Origin: Hansfordia pulvinata
Lineage: Eukaryota; Ascomycota; Sordariomycetes; Xylariales
Length of the DNA stretch: 64,000 nucleotides
Assembly: GCA_006538405.1 (NCBI GenBank)
Contig: BJKQ01000001.1
Coordinates: 2,728,001 to 2,792,000 of the forward strand
Direction of reading: 5' to 3'
Shown: positions 22,463-32,732 of the stretch, in pieces
Position numbering within the stretch: position 1 is the stretch's first letter
Layout of the letters: each line of letters begins with the position of its first letter
Notes under the pieces: model-generated
Told to the model about the DNA's origin: nothing
Seen by the model: the letters and a program-made list of their open reading frames with translations, nothing else
Database searches by the model: none
Translations under genes and position numbers: made by a program

Positions 22463-24181
22463 TCACTTGAGCCCGGCCACCTGGTAGTTGTAGTTGCACA
22501 CGCCCGTGCTTTCGGCCTTGACTTCCATGCCGCCCCCGGCCGACGCCAGGGCCTCGCTCCCGCCGTCCCCCTTGACAATCTCGATGCTCTGCTTGCCGGT
22601 CCGCAGGCCCGGGACGCTCGCGTAGTTGAGGCCGGGCTGCAGGCGCTGCTTGGCCAGCATCTCCCCCCCGCTCCAGACCTGGACGAACGTGGCGGTCGAG
22701 GAGGCGTCGTCGCCGGCCACCACAGCCCAGTTGACGGCGTCCTGCGCCGCCTGCCAGCCCGAGGGCTTGCCCATCGGGTCGCTCTCGCACGAGGCGGTGG
22801 TCAGGATGGAGCGGTACCACATGGCGCCGACGAAGGAGGAGCCAGAAGAAGGAGAGGAGGAAGAAGAAGAAGGAGAAGAAGGCGAAGAAGAAGAGGAAGA
22901 GGGAGAAGAGGAAGAAGAGGGGGAGGAGGAAGAAGAGGGAGAGGAGGGAGAGGAGGGAGAAGACGCTGTGGGGTAGGACGCTGACGAGGTAGACGAAGAC
23001 GACGGAGAAGACGATCCATACGACGGCGAAGGCGAAGACCTGTAGTGCGACGAATGAGACGAACGATGCGAAGGATAACGCGACCTCCTCGTCTTGCTAG
23101 CATAGGCAGAAGAAGAGGAAGCAGCAGCCACAGGCCGCATGTCGGCGGCGTTCTTGCCACCCCGGAAAGCCTGGGCGAACGAGGCGATCAGGGGCTGCCA
23201 GCCGGTGTGGTCCCACTGGTCCTGGTTGGAGTAGGCGAGGATCTCGTCGGTCAGGCCCTCCTCGCGCAGGGTGCCGACGTGGTGGCTCTCGCCGGCGTCG
23301 TTCCACGTCTGCACCTCGACAAAGTCCGGGCGGGCGCTCCCCTCGAGGGCCAGCAGCTCCTCCATGCGCTGGGGCAGGGCGACCTCGCCGCCGCGGTACC
23401 AGTGGCTGCCCTGGAAGCGCTTGAACTGTAGCGACGACAGGCCTGCCATGTACAGCTTGGGGTTGGAGGAGGAGTGCAGGGCCTCGGCCACCTTCTCGTC
23501 CGAGCTGGTCGACACGTTTCCCGCCTTGCTGCTGCTCTGCTGGGCCCACGACGTCTCCCAGCTGAACGCCCCGTCGACGGACTCGCCCCACGACGACAGC
23601 CAACCCGCCGGGTCCGTGTAGTAGCCCTGGGTCGAGTCGAGCATGGGCACGAAGGAGACGTCGCCGCCCAGCTGGGAGAAGAAGTCGAACCACGAGTCCG
23701 GCGACGCGAGGTTGCCCGCGTTGAAGGTGCTGAGCAGCGGCGCCTGCTTCTTCTCCTGGCCCCGCGCCGTCTTGCTGAGGTAGTAGCTGTCGTGGCCCAT
23801 GTACTTCTTGATCAGGCTGACGAACTGGTACGGGTCGGACTCCTGCGCCAGGTCGAGGCTGAAGAAGAGCTTGAAGTCCGTCTTGCCCGCCGCGTCGAAC
23901 AGCTGCTCGACCGCGCCCACGCTCCAGTCCGCCGTCGCGTCGCCAATGTTGAGCGCGAACGCCGAGATCCCGCTGCCCTGCGCCTCGGCAATGTCCTGCG
24001 CCGCGTGGTCGCCCGTGAGGCCCTGGATCTGTTTTTCGATTTGTTAGTCAATCGGCCTTCTCCATCTCTTGCTACGGGGATTCCCAAGTCAGAAACGAAC
24101 CATGTAGTGGGCAAAGACGTCGCCAGCTTCGGCCGCCGTGGCCAGCGCCACCAGGGCGCTCAGAGGCTTGGAGAAAAGCAT
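22463..24181 (-). CDS. GH71 alpha-1,3-glucanase (mutanase), secreted
   Basis: Two exons (24181-24101, 24028-22463) give 548 residues. A signal peptide (MLFSKPLSALVALATAAEAG) is followed directly by the GH71 opening DVFAHYMIQGLTG. Further family blocks are GISAFALNIGDATADWS, FKLFFSLDLAQ, LSTFNAGNL, FVPMLDSTQGYYTDP, DGAFSWETSWAQ, KLYMAGLSSLQFKRF, NWYRGGE-like HWYRGGE, and VEVQTWNDAGESHHVG. The catalytic acidic residues of the family fall in the DGAFSWE and TWNDAGES regions. After the catalytic domain come a basic/Ser stretch and a Ser/Pro linker of about 50 residues, then a C-terminal module ending CNYNYQVAGLK. It would cleave alpha-1,3-glucan of fungal cell walls, for remodelling or attack on other fungi. 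The intron donor is a rarer GTTCGT. Confidence 0.92.
22832..22985. repeat. GAA/GGA-rich repeat coding for a Ser/Pro linker
   Basis: On the plus strand this is a nearly pure purine run of gaagaa, gagga and gggaga. On the coding minus strand it encodes PSSPSSSSSPSS-type repeats linking the GH71 domain to the C-terminal module. Such tracts are prone to length change and to O-mannosylation of the product. Confidence 0.8.
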
Positions 24182-25159
24182 GCTTGATCGGTCTCAAGTG
24201 CGAGACCAAGAAAATAAGATAAAATAAAAAAAATGACTGGTAAGGAACGTGTTGCTGCTGGGAAGGGAAAAAGAACGTGGCACTGCCGTTTGTTGGGTTG
24301 TTGAGTTCCCGTCGGTAGATCCGGCGCGCGACTGTGGACAGTTAAGTAGTCGATGGTAGATACCCGCCACAACGCACGATCGAGGCCTTTTGGTGTTCCT
24401 GCAAACGCTAATCCCGGGCCCCGGCCGCTCGATCCAAACCCAGATCTCAGGAGTATACAGCAAGGCGGGTCAGGTTGGCGTTCCAAACGGCCCCTTGCAC
24501 AGATAATCTGCGCCAGGTCCCCGACGAAACACACACTGACAGGGCACTCAGGGCACGCGGGCCTGAGGCACTCAGGGCACGCAGGCACGACAGGGCACGC
24601 GGGCATGGCAGAGTACGGCAAGGCGGGACCATCGGGGAACTGCCAGTGTGGCTTCGGCGACCCACATACGCGGAAAGGAAGGTGGACGACGTATTCGTGG
24701 TAGTAGTAGGGGGCTTTGGTATACTCGCACGCGATCAGATCGTGCAGCCACGCCACGCCACGCGAGCATGCATACTCGTAGGTGGGCTCTTGGCTTGCGG
24801 GCCCTTCTGAGCGGAATCTCAGCTGAATGAATCCCTTTGCCGACGATGCGCGTGGGTCGTGTCGAGTCGTGTCGTGTAGTGCCGTGTCTTGTCTGAGAGA
24901 GGTTTGCTGAAGTCTACTCGTAGGAAGCAACGTAACTACTAAGCACCCTGCCCGGATCGTGTGAGTAATCGAGCTGACTGGAATCTTGAGTTTTGAGTGA
25001 GACTGAGTACTAAGATGGCCACGAGAAATGGTGCAGACAGACAGCATATCTTCTTTTGAGGTCTGTCTGGAAGCAAACCTCCAGCTGAGTTGCACTTACT
25101 ACTCTGTACAGTGCCTGAGGCACCCAGCACAAGAAGAGAAAATAATCGACGACCCTTTG

Positions 25160-25200
25160 GGAATCGGGAGTTGGGAGTCGGGAGTTGGGAGTTGGGAGTG
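25160..25200. repeat. Heptanucleotide repeat (GGGAGTT/GGGAGTC)
   Basis: Five to six consecutive 7-base units of the form GGAGT(T/C)G, a pattern close to that of the array in the transporter intron (7-base period) but with a different sequence. Confidence 0.8.
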
Positions 25201-25828
25201 TGCAGGATCATCCTTTACCGCAATGGGCGACCAACCAACCAACCACACAGAGGCCCAGATTTGGCTTCGATGACGGAAGGGCGGGACGACACATTCTCGG
25301 GGACCAAAGGTCCTCGTACGAGTGCCAAAGAACAGCGGGTCCCGCCTGCCCTGGCAATCAAGCCCGTGTTTCAAGTATAAAGTCCGTCAATCGCGTGGTC
25401 CACCGTTATGTAAGGTATGTACGTCAAGTCTGGTACATGTAAAAGCCGCGCCCCGTCTCTGCCCATACCACGGATATACTCATACGACACATAATGCAAT
25501 ACGATTACAATGCTATATGTATTGAACATGAAGCCTCGAAGCATCCGCCATTGAGAACACGATCGACTGGTACTATGGAGCCGTCGTATCACAGCGCCCA
25601 TCTGCCAATGCTATATACATATGTACCTATCAATCCCAGATCCGGGGTCCAGTCCGCATTTCCTTGTCTCCCCCTGCCGCCCAGAGACTACTTTGTGTCT
25701 GTATCTTGCTGCCATTCCTTCAGCAGCAGATGAAAAGCCGTGACTTTGTGAGCAACTATGGCAAGCAGATCAGCAGAGTGAGTAATACTCCTGTAACTGA
25801 GCAAGCGGCTTCGTTGGCGTCCCATGGG

Positions 25829-25927
25829 TTTTCTCTCTCTCTTTCTCTTTCTCTTTCTCCCTCTCTCTCTCTCTCTGTCTCTCTCTCTTTCTCTCTTTCT
25901 CTCTCTCTCTCTTTTTTTCTTTCTTCA
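25829..25927. repeat. CT/CTTT microsatellite
   Basis: About 100 bases made almost only of C and T on the plus strand (tctctct and tttctc units). A possible triplex- or slippage-prone element in non-coding DNA downstream of the gene at 26045. Confidence 0.9.
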
Positions 25928-26044
25928 TCTGAGTCTCAGGAGCTCTCATATCTGCAGCCGCGCTCGTCACCTTGATCATCTCGCCTCATCTCACGTCCAC
26001 CCTCAGCATGCCAGCCCACGCGCCGTTCGAAATGAGCCAGACCC

Positions 26045-26724
26045 TCAGCGACGGCCACCCCCCTGGATCTGGGCGCGGTATCCGGCGGTGATGAGCTCGG
26101 CGAGCCGCGGCGCGTCCAGCGCGGAGCCCCCCTGCGGGGAGGAGGAGGAGGATCCCATTGTCAGACGGAGGCTCAGCTGCTTTCGGAAGAGCCCGCCGCC
26201 GCCGCCGCTGTCGTCCCCGCCGCGCGCGACGAGGGTGTACGCCTTGAACGCCCTGGCCGCCCGCAGCTGATGCAGCATCTCGTCCGCGGCAGCGACGACG
26301 TCCGCCTGCTCGACGTCGAGCTCGCCCGGCGGCCGGCGGATCCCGACGAAGTTGCCCCTCAGCCGCTGGACCGAGTAGTCCGTGCCGGGGATCGTTTGGT
26401 TCACGGCCAGCGGCCGGTCCTTCGAGACGGTGATGGTGGTAGCATTGTCCGCTTGTACCGTTTCGTTGGCGGCAACGGTGGCGTTCCCCGCCACCGTTGC
26501 GTTGTTGGCCGCGGCCCCGAGAGCAGCAGCAGCAGCAGCAGCGCCGACGACAATGTCCGTGGCATTGGGCGGCAAGGCGTTGTCCCTGGCCTCCACGCCG
26601 GCGGCCATCGTCAGAGAGCGCTTGGCCCATTCGAGGACAGAACGGGTGCTCGGAGCCAGCGAAACTGACCACCCAGAGCAGTCGAGCCAAGGAGCAAGAT
26701 GGTGAGCGATCCGGTGAGATTCAT
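26045..26724 (-). CDS. Secreted protein of unknown function, rich in N-glycosylation sites
   Basis: Best model: two exons (26724-26666 and 26585-26045) giving 199 residues. Exon 1 codes a signal peptide, MNLTGSLTILLLGSTALGGQ. The intron (donor GTTTCG, CTGAC branch, acceptor CCAG) removes a stretch that would otherwise read out of frame. The mature chain has a short Ala/Asn/Thr region with many N-x-T/S sequons (NAT, NNAT, GNAT, ANET, DNAT, NQT). Next comes a compact region (TDYSVQRLRGNFVGIRRPPGEL) and a Gly-rich, Ser-rich C-terminus. No family was recognised. The alternative is a single exon starting further upstream with no signal peptide; the spliced model is preferred because of the secretion signal. 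Confidence 0.5.
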
Positions 26725-28271
26725 GGCCAGTTACCCAAGGTAAGGCAAGGTACCCAATGTATGTGGGCAAGATTGAGTACCTAACGTGAGTAAGTAGGTA
26801 GGGAGGTATTTTGTCTTATATTTTCTCTTCGGGCTCTCAGTCAGAGTTGAGAAGCACGAGGACGTTCGTTCTTGAACGTGAAGATGACCCAGCAAAGTGT
26901 GCGCAGATAGCCCGTCGAGGAACTGCTGCACGGCATGTCCCCTCGTTGCTTTATATCTCGCGCAACCCGCCTCTAAGATTCGACGAAAGTCAATGGGTCG
27001 CGGCGTGTTTCCCGTTGCAGCCAACAGCGGACACAGCGCAATATCTTCCGGGAGGGGAAGTGCAAGGATCAAGCCCAATTGGTAAGGCTGGGTTTTGCCT
27101 CGCTGAATTTTGAGTCAGCAGTGGGTGGCCCCGCAGATCCTATCCCCCGCTTGGCCAGGCAAGCCCAGGCTGCCTGTATGGCAAAGAGGTCAGTGAATGA
27201 GAATACTCCCCGGCGCAGACTGACGTGACCTTTCCTGGGGATCCGAACGCGCCGAGGTAAATTTCATAACACATCATCAAAGTCTTGGTAGAGAAGGGAA
27301 GAGGCAAGCATGGTGGACCGTCTGCCAAATTCGATGGCAGGAGGCTGCTGGACTGGTAGAGTTGAACGGCAACGGTTGCCGAAAGGTATTGCTCAAATTC
27401 GGTCTCGTGAAGGCTCTACATATTTGTCCGATCTCCGGCACCGTCTCACAGCACTGTAATTGACCCCTTTGAGTCTCTTGTGTAAGTGTCCTTTCCGCCC
27501 AGTCAGCGACGTCGCTTTCGAAGAGCACACCCAGCTCATCGACGGCCAATGGGAAACGGACATGACTGAGGTAGAGGCGCTCCCCCCTCCCCTCCCTCCC
27601 CCTTCCGTGCGCAATAACTAGCTCACTTGGCCGAAAATTCCCCGGGCGTAGACAAGGGCATACCGCGGGAACGAGAGGCAGTCCATGAGGGGGCTGCTCG
27701 CTGTGATGGGCCAGTGCCAAAGACACAGCAAGCGGCACGACTGGCTTCAAACCCGACTCAGGAAAGCGTCGAGCCTGTATCGTCGAAAGGAAGGAGTAAA
27801 GAAAAACAGAGCAGAGAGGCCACAAGAGCATTTCTACGGGTATCTACCTCGACGCGAATGACTTTCAGCGAGTACCTAGCATGGGCAGTAGGTACCTACC
27901 TATGTAGTTCACGGATAAATAAGTACATGTTAAGTAAGTAAAGAAGAAGGTAGGTAAGGTCGGCGTACCCACGCAGCGAGTCATCAACACTATACGCATT
28001 ACCTATGATATCGGGCATGGGGCTCATATACCTTGGTTACACATTGGACAAAGCACACTGCGAGCAGGCGCCGTCGAGCCTGGGCTGCCGCACTCGGGGA
28101 GAGATTGAGATATGTAGTAGTGATTGTTGTTTTGATCATTTGCTAAGTTGTATTTGAACCACAAGTGGAAAGCGACCGGCCAGTGATCAAAGCAGAAAGC
28201 CGATCTGAGGTACGAGCCCCAACAACACAACGGGCGGCGCAACAGCATGCAAAGACGCCGGAGTGGCCCTT
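26725..28271. other. Intergenic, no gene recognised
   Basis: A minus-strand frame at 27277-27831 (184 codons) has no domain and an atypical composition and was not called. TAGGTACC-type motifs cluster at 26740-26810 and 27880-27960. Confidence 0.4.
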
Positions 28272-29027
28272 TCAAGTCATAGCACCACCGGATAATCCCC
28301 AATGCGGTGGGTCAGTCTCGTTTCTGAGCCTGTGTGCGATCCATGCGGTTCTCTTGATGCGCCCATTCCGCTCATCGTGAAACCAGACGAGCGTATCCTC
28401 TCCGACGGTGGCTTCGCAGATTCGGTATTCTTCCTCACCCAAGCAGTCGACGATCGGTACATCGCCATACTCTTCATCGGCCTTATCGAGACGATCAAGT
28501 GGCTCGCGTGCTCCCTTGACGATGACAACTTCGGGCAGGTTCGACAGGCCCAGGAGCTCCTGTACCTTCTGAGGGCTGTCGAGGTAGGTGTCACTGCGGA
28601 CCACGACAGGGAAGCGCGATGGCGGGGGGAGCTTTCCGTCACGCTCGTCCCGGTGAAACTTTCGCCAGGCATAATAGGTCCAGGGGAAACTGGGGTGTGG
28701 CTTTTCTCGCTCGGCCAGATAGCCAATGCTCTTGGTGCGCTCATTGCCACCGTCAGTTCGCCATACCGGAATTTCGTAGCCCTCCGTAAGGTTGCGGACT
28801 TGGCCCATCTCTTCAGAGGTGCAATCTGCAATCTGGACATCTTCCTCGGCGGCGTCGCCGTCCTGTGCTGCGCTCTTGGCAAGAATAACGGGGGGGACCG
28901 AGGGCATGGCAGGCACCATGAGCTCCAGCTTCTCGGCGCTGTCGAAGTAGGTTCCGCTGCGAATCACTACGGCCTGGGCTTGGCCGACCTTGGACTTGGC
29001 CAGCTTGATTCGAAGATCGTCGGGCAT
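28272..29027 (-). CDS. Unrecognised protein with two copies of one ~90-aa domain
   Basis: A single-exon frame of 251 residues starting MPDDLRIKLAKSKVGQ. The two halves are visibly homologous. Half one runs from AVVIRSGTYFDSAEKLEL to YEIPVWRTDGGNERTKSIGYL. Half two runs from PVVVRSDTYLDSPQKVQEL to DTLVWFHDERNGRIKRTAWI. Shared positions include VVxRSxTYxDS, a hydrophobic PPVILAK/PEVVIVK strand, an acidic stretch leading to VQIADCTSEE/VPIVDCLGEE, and a final VW...R.K.....A strand pair. The halves are joined by an aromatic linker (PSFPWTYYAWRKFHRD). There is no signal peptide or membrane segment, so it is probably cytosolic. The domain is alpha/beta by appearance; no family or function was recognised. 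Confidence 0.7.
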   Translation of the reverse strand: MPDDLRIKLAKSKVGQAQAVVIRSGTYFDSAEKLELMVPAMPSVPPVILAKSAAQDGDAAEEDVQIADCTSEEMGQVRNLTEGYEIPVWRTDGGNERTKSIGYLAEREKPHPSFPWTYYAWRKFHRDERDGKLPPPSRFPVVVRSDTYLDSPQKVQELLGLSNLPEVVIVKGAREPLDRLDKADEEYGDVPIVDCLGEEEYRICEATVGEDTLVWFHDERNGRIKRTAWIAHRLRNETDPPHWGLSGGAMT

Positions 29028-29859
29028 CGTCGCGAGGGGATGCTATGTCGCGGATTGGTGGTGGGGTTGCTGCCCGGTGCTCAGTGGGGAGGAGCAGGTG
29101 CCAAAACCACGACGCAGGAGCGAAGATGGGGTGGCGCGGGTTGTTGCTGCAGAGAAGATGAGAAGTGAGGTGTTTCAAACAAGGCAGAATGGAAGGAGAA
29201 GAGGATGAGATGTGCGAACGGAAGGCACTACTATGTAGTATGAATGAATGCGTCAAGTTAGGTACTACATGTAGGTAGGTGGTAGGTAAGGTAGGTACAT
29301 GTAGTATATGTGGTATGCATTCAAGTCGCCTTGAAGTAACACGAGGTATCCATTCCATGTCGGAGAGGACCTCGGGAGAGGCGGGGTTGAGGGTGAGGCA
29401 GAGAAGGTGCTGAACTCGTACCTACCTTACCAACCTTACCTACCTACCTGGGGTACTCTGAAGGGTATTGGACTTTGAGAAGTCAGTACCGGGCTACGTA
29501 CCTCCTCCAGCTACTTACGCCGAGTCCAGTGTGCCTGGGACGGGAGTCTCTGATCAGCCTCATCTGGGCGCTACCAGCGGTGGGCGCTGTCGTGTTTCAT
29601 CTGGCGCTGGCATTTCCCAATGGAAGACAGGTCCTGCGTGACAGGCAAGTGTGGCCACCTCGTGAGCTCCATGGAGAAGTGATGCGCGCCCGCGGCCTGC
29701 ATGGAATCACTGTGTTGGCCGTTGGTGGCTGACCTTGAACCAACACGATCGGCGTGGTCCATACATCACTCAGTCCACAACCAACAGAGAACCCAAATTG
29801 GAACAAGCGCCCATTGTGGCCGTCACTCTGGCAAATCGCCGTCAGTCGCTCCTAGCGAG
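29028..29859. other. Intergenic; no gene, missing start of the amidoligase searched for here
   Basis: A dense run of TAGGTA/GGTAGGT motifs lies at 29262-29310 and an ACCT run at 29420-29450. All frames upstream of the amidoligase remnant were inspected for the FGVE(L/F)E-type opening of that family; none was seen. Confidence 0.5.
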
Positions 29860-30984
29860 ATGACAAACAGAGCCCTCATGCGGGAAGGGCTGGCAGATGA
29901 TATCACCAAGAATGGTGTGGCGTGCGGCCTGTCCACCAACGGATATACTGAATGGGCTGTGGTCGACGACAGGTCCATGGACGAAGTCGGCCAGTATTGT
30001 GAATACCTTGACCCTCCTGCTTACGCACTGCGCCTTCCTAACGAGCTAAGACTGACAACTCTAACATAGGGCGGATTGAGATTGTGTCCGGGACGCTGAA
30101 AACCCACGAGGACTGGCAGAAGGCTGTGGATCGGGTCTTCCGAGCTCTGCACGCTTCATGGGATATCAAGCTCACAAGGGGCTGCTCGATGCACGTCCAT
30201 GTGTCACCAGGCCATGAAGGGAGACCTGAGGACAGATACACCATGGCCCAGGTCCGAAGAATCCAGAAGGCCATTGCGTACTACGACGACGCCATCACCA
30301 GGATTGTGCCGCTCGAGCGGAAGAAGAACGAATGGGCAATGTCCAACTTCCATGCTGAAAAGACACCGCCCGGACTCAGGAAGGCCCACCAAGACGTGCC
30401 AACCCAGGGGTGGGCGCCTCTGTTCAAGATGTTCCATCAGGAGAGGTTCATCCAACGAGTCCACCCAGCGATGGGCGGCAGCCGATACATGTCGTGGAAC
30501 TAACTTTGACAACCTCTGCCAAGAGTGCGGAACTGTGGAGTTTAGGCGACCCCCCGCAGTCGAGTCTGCGCCACAGGCAGTGTATTGGGCGGGGTTGACT
30601 GTTGCCTTTGTCGCCCAAGCCATCAGCACTGACATTGAGCAAGGCCTGAGCGGCAGCGGGGCGTTACCGAGCGTGGACAACCTTCGAGACTATCTGTTCC
30701 GAGGGATTTCGAAACTCGGACGAAATACCCAGAACGCTTTGGAGATCGACGACGTGATCGAGATTAGCGGCGAGCCTCTGCCTTACAGCGAGGCCGAGTT
30801 GCAAGACATTGCCGCGAAGAAGCAGAAGAAGAAAAGCAGCCCCTATGTCGAGAAGGTATGCTTTTGTCGCTCACCACACTCCAACCACGGCACACTAATG
30901 ATATCGCAGATCAATTCGCGTCCCAACACACCGGCTTCTCGATCCAGCTCTCAGTCCAGCTCGGCTAGATCTACCCGGTCTTGA
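29860..30984 (+). pseudogene. Amidoligase-family gene remnant (N-terminus lost, 4-bp frameshift)
   Basis: Three segments can be joined by good introns: 29860-29998 (NRALMREGLADDITKNGV, GLSTNGYTEWAVVDD), 30070-30855 and 30910-30984. They match the fungal putative amidoligase family: WRIEIVSGTLKTHEDWQ, RGCSMHVHVSPG, SRYMSWNFDNLC and GTVEFRRPP. The family's first motif, with the acidic metal-binding residues near the N-terminus, cannot be found upstream. At 30496-30507 the sequence tggaactaactttgac holds a tandem duplication of aact that introduces a stop immediately after MSWN; with one copy removed, FDNLC follows in frame. Amidoligases are ATP-dependent amide-bond ligases of the glutamine synthetase fold. 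Two independent lesions indicate a pseudogene. Confidence 0.75.
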
Positions 30985-31782
30985 TATATTGACCACACTC
31001 ATGACGGAGGGAACAGCTGGCCCTACGCGCTTTGCCTCGGGTCAACGACGGCGGTTGGCTGAACCAGCAAACTCAGCGGGTCTCCATATGGCTTCGTGTT
31101 TGTTCAAGTAGAGCCGGCGATGTTGATAGAAAGTACTTATCCAGTTATTACTATCAATTAAATTAATATTTTCTCATTAGGAACGCCAGGCACATGCGCT
31201 CGCTCCATTCTACCTGCCCCTAAACACCGTAAATGAGGACCTATATATGTACGTAGTTACGGCACTTGCATACACACTGGCACATGTTCATGTAGTGAAC
31301 AGGGCAAGTCTTCTACTGTCTGATGAGTCAATGTGATCGGATAGCGATGGATCAAATAGATCCCTGATTGTGTGCCACGGTGCCTATTACATAGGCCTAC
31401 AGGTGCCTCTACTCGTAAGTCGATCTATAGGTACCTACCTACCTATGGAGGTACTAATAGATAACCTAATCTGTACCTACGATACATACCTACATGTAAG
31501 TACCAGTGAATGTATGGAAGCCTCGGTACCGACCTCCTAAAGTACACGGGCAGGTAGGTACATGTAGGCTTCTCGCCGCCGGCCATCAACCCTGTCGTCG
31601 CCCTGCAGTGAGTGCCTCGTTGCTGCAAACGGCCGATTCATCCGTCCATCCATCTACCCACTCGCCCATCTGCCCATGTCGAACGGTCCTCCCCATCGTC
31701 GCCATTTGCGACTCAGGCTCCCACTACGCACGCCTCCACTCGCCCGCCGACGCTCCGAGCTTCGCTGACGGGTCTGCCTGCC
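30985..31782. other. Intergenic; TAGGTACC-type motifs, no gene recognised
   Basis: AT content is locally higher around 31130-31180 (attaattaatatttt). Several CCTA/TAGG motifs lie in 31420-31570. No coding potential was identified. Confidence 0.5.
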
Positions 31783-32732
31783 ATGGCCACAGAGCGCGTG
31801 TTGTCCATCCCCGAGCTTCTCGAGTCGGTTTTGCTTCACCTTGACATGGAGACGCTGCTCGTATCAGCATCGCTGGTCAGCAAGGCGTGGAACGACTCCA
31901 TCGCCACGTCCCCGGCCCTCCAGCAAGCTCTGTACTTCCAGCCCGTGCCGGCCGTCGGGGGTCGTGCGCCATCAGATGCCGTCGTCAACCCGCTGCTGAT
32001 CAGTCGCTTCGGCACCTGCTTCTTCGACACGGGCGGCTTTCACGGGTACTGGCTCGCCGCCAACGCCTTCTATCTCATGCCCTGTGCTGGCGGGACCAAG
32101 CCCCATGCGCGCTTCAGTGCCGTCCATAAGACCCATGCCCGCGCTCCCCCATCCCAGAGCGCATCAAGCCGCCTCAGCTGCACAAAGTCGACGCCGCCTG
32201 CCGCAAACTGACGGCCAAGGGGGCCAGCTGGCGGAGGATGCTGGTTTCGCAGCCCCCTCCTCCCGCGCTGGGCTACCTCGCCATGGAGACGGGGCCGGAA
32301 GCGCCCGCCGGCCCGCGCTGGGTCCAGACTGCTCTCGTCAGCCCCCGCGACGAATTCCCCTCCGCCGGTCTCCGCATGGGCTCCCTCTATGATCTTGTCC
32401 AGTTCCGCGCTGGTCACCCACTCGGCGTCGTCACGTGGTTTCGCGTCGTATGGAACCAGGTCCGTCCCAAGTCGCTCTCCACCACTGCCGAGGAGTGCTG
32501 TCGCCGTCTGCTTCAGGAGACGGATGTCGTTGTTGAGTTCTACCATAATTACCTGTCCGCCGGTCTGAGCCCCACGAATCTCCAGCCGACCAACCTGTCG
32601 CTGTTTGAGGCAAGGTTCCGCAGCCCAGAGTATCGCGATATCGACCCCGTCAACAACAGCACCCGCACCACGTACGAAATAGATCGAGACTACACGGGTT
32701 TTGGTATAGACATGAAGAGACACCTGTTCTAA
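31783..32732 (+). CDS. F-box protein (frame broken once)
   Basis: The ATG at 31783 opens MATERVLSIPELLESVLLHL followed by DMETLLVSASLVSKAWNDSI, a standard fungal F-box, then FFDTGGFHGYWLAAN. A second frame carries PERIKPPQLHKVDAACRKL and KGASWRRMLVSQPPPP, the conserved second block of this fungal F-box family, and runs to a stop at 32732. The shift falls between about 32110 and 32155. One added base joins the two parts into 316 residues. A 41-bp intron (32113-32153) would also restore the frame but is very short and has a poor donor. F-box proteins recruit substrates to SCF ubiquitin ligases. The substrate is unknown. Confidence 0.75.

Larger units (their letters stand above)
24182..26044. 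other. Intergenic; several short tandem repeats, no gene recognised
   Basis: Includes the glucanase promoter. Repeats seen: two copies of cactcagggcacgc with related units (24543-24605), gtcgtgt units (24851-24890), a heptamer ggagttg/ggagtcg array (25160-25200) and a long CT/CTTT tract (25829-25927). No frame has a recognisable domain. Confidence 0.5.

Noticed and set aside
27277..27831. Minus-strand frame of 184 codons with a hydrophobic start
   Set aside because: A leader-like start but no recognisable domain, and unstable composition; not enough evidence to call a gene.
32113..32153. A 41-bp intron in the F-box gene at 31783
   Set aside because: It would restore the frame, but the length is below the usual fungal minimum and the donor GTGCCG is poor; a missing base fits better with the other genes.
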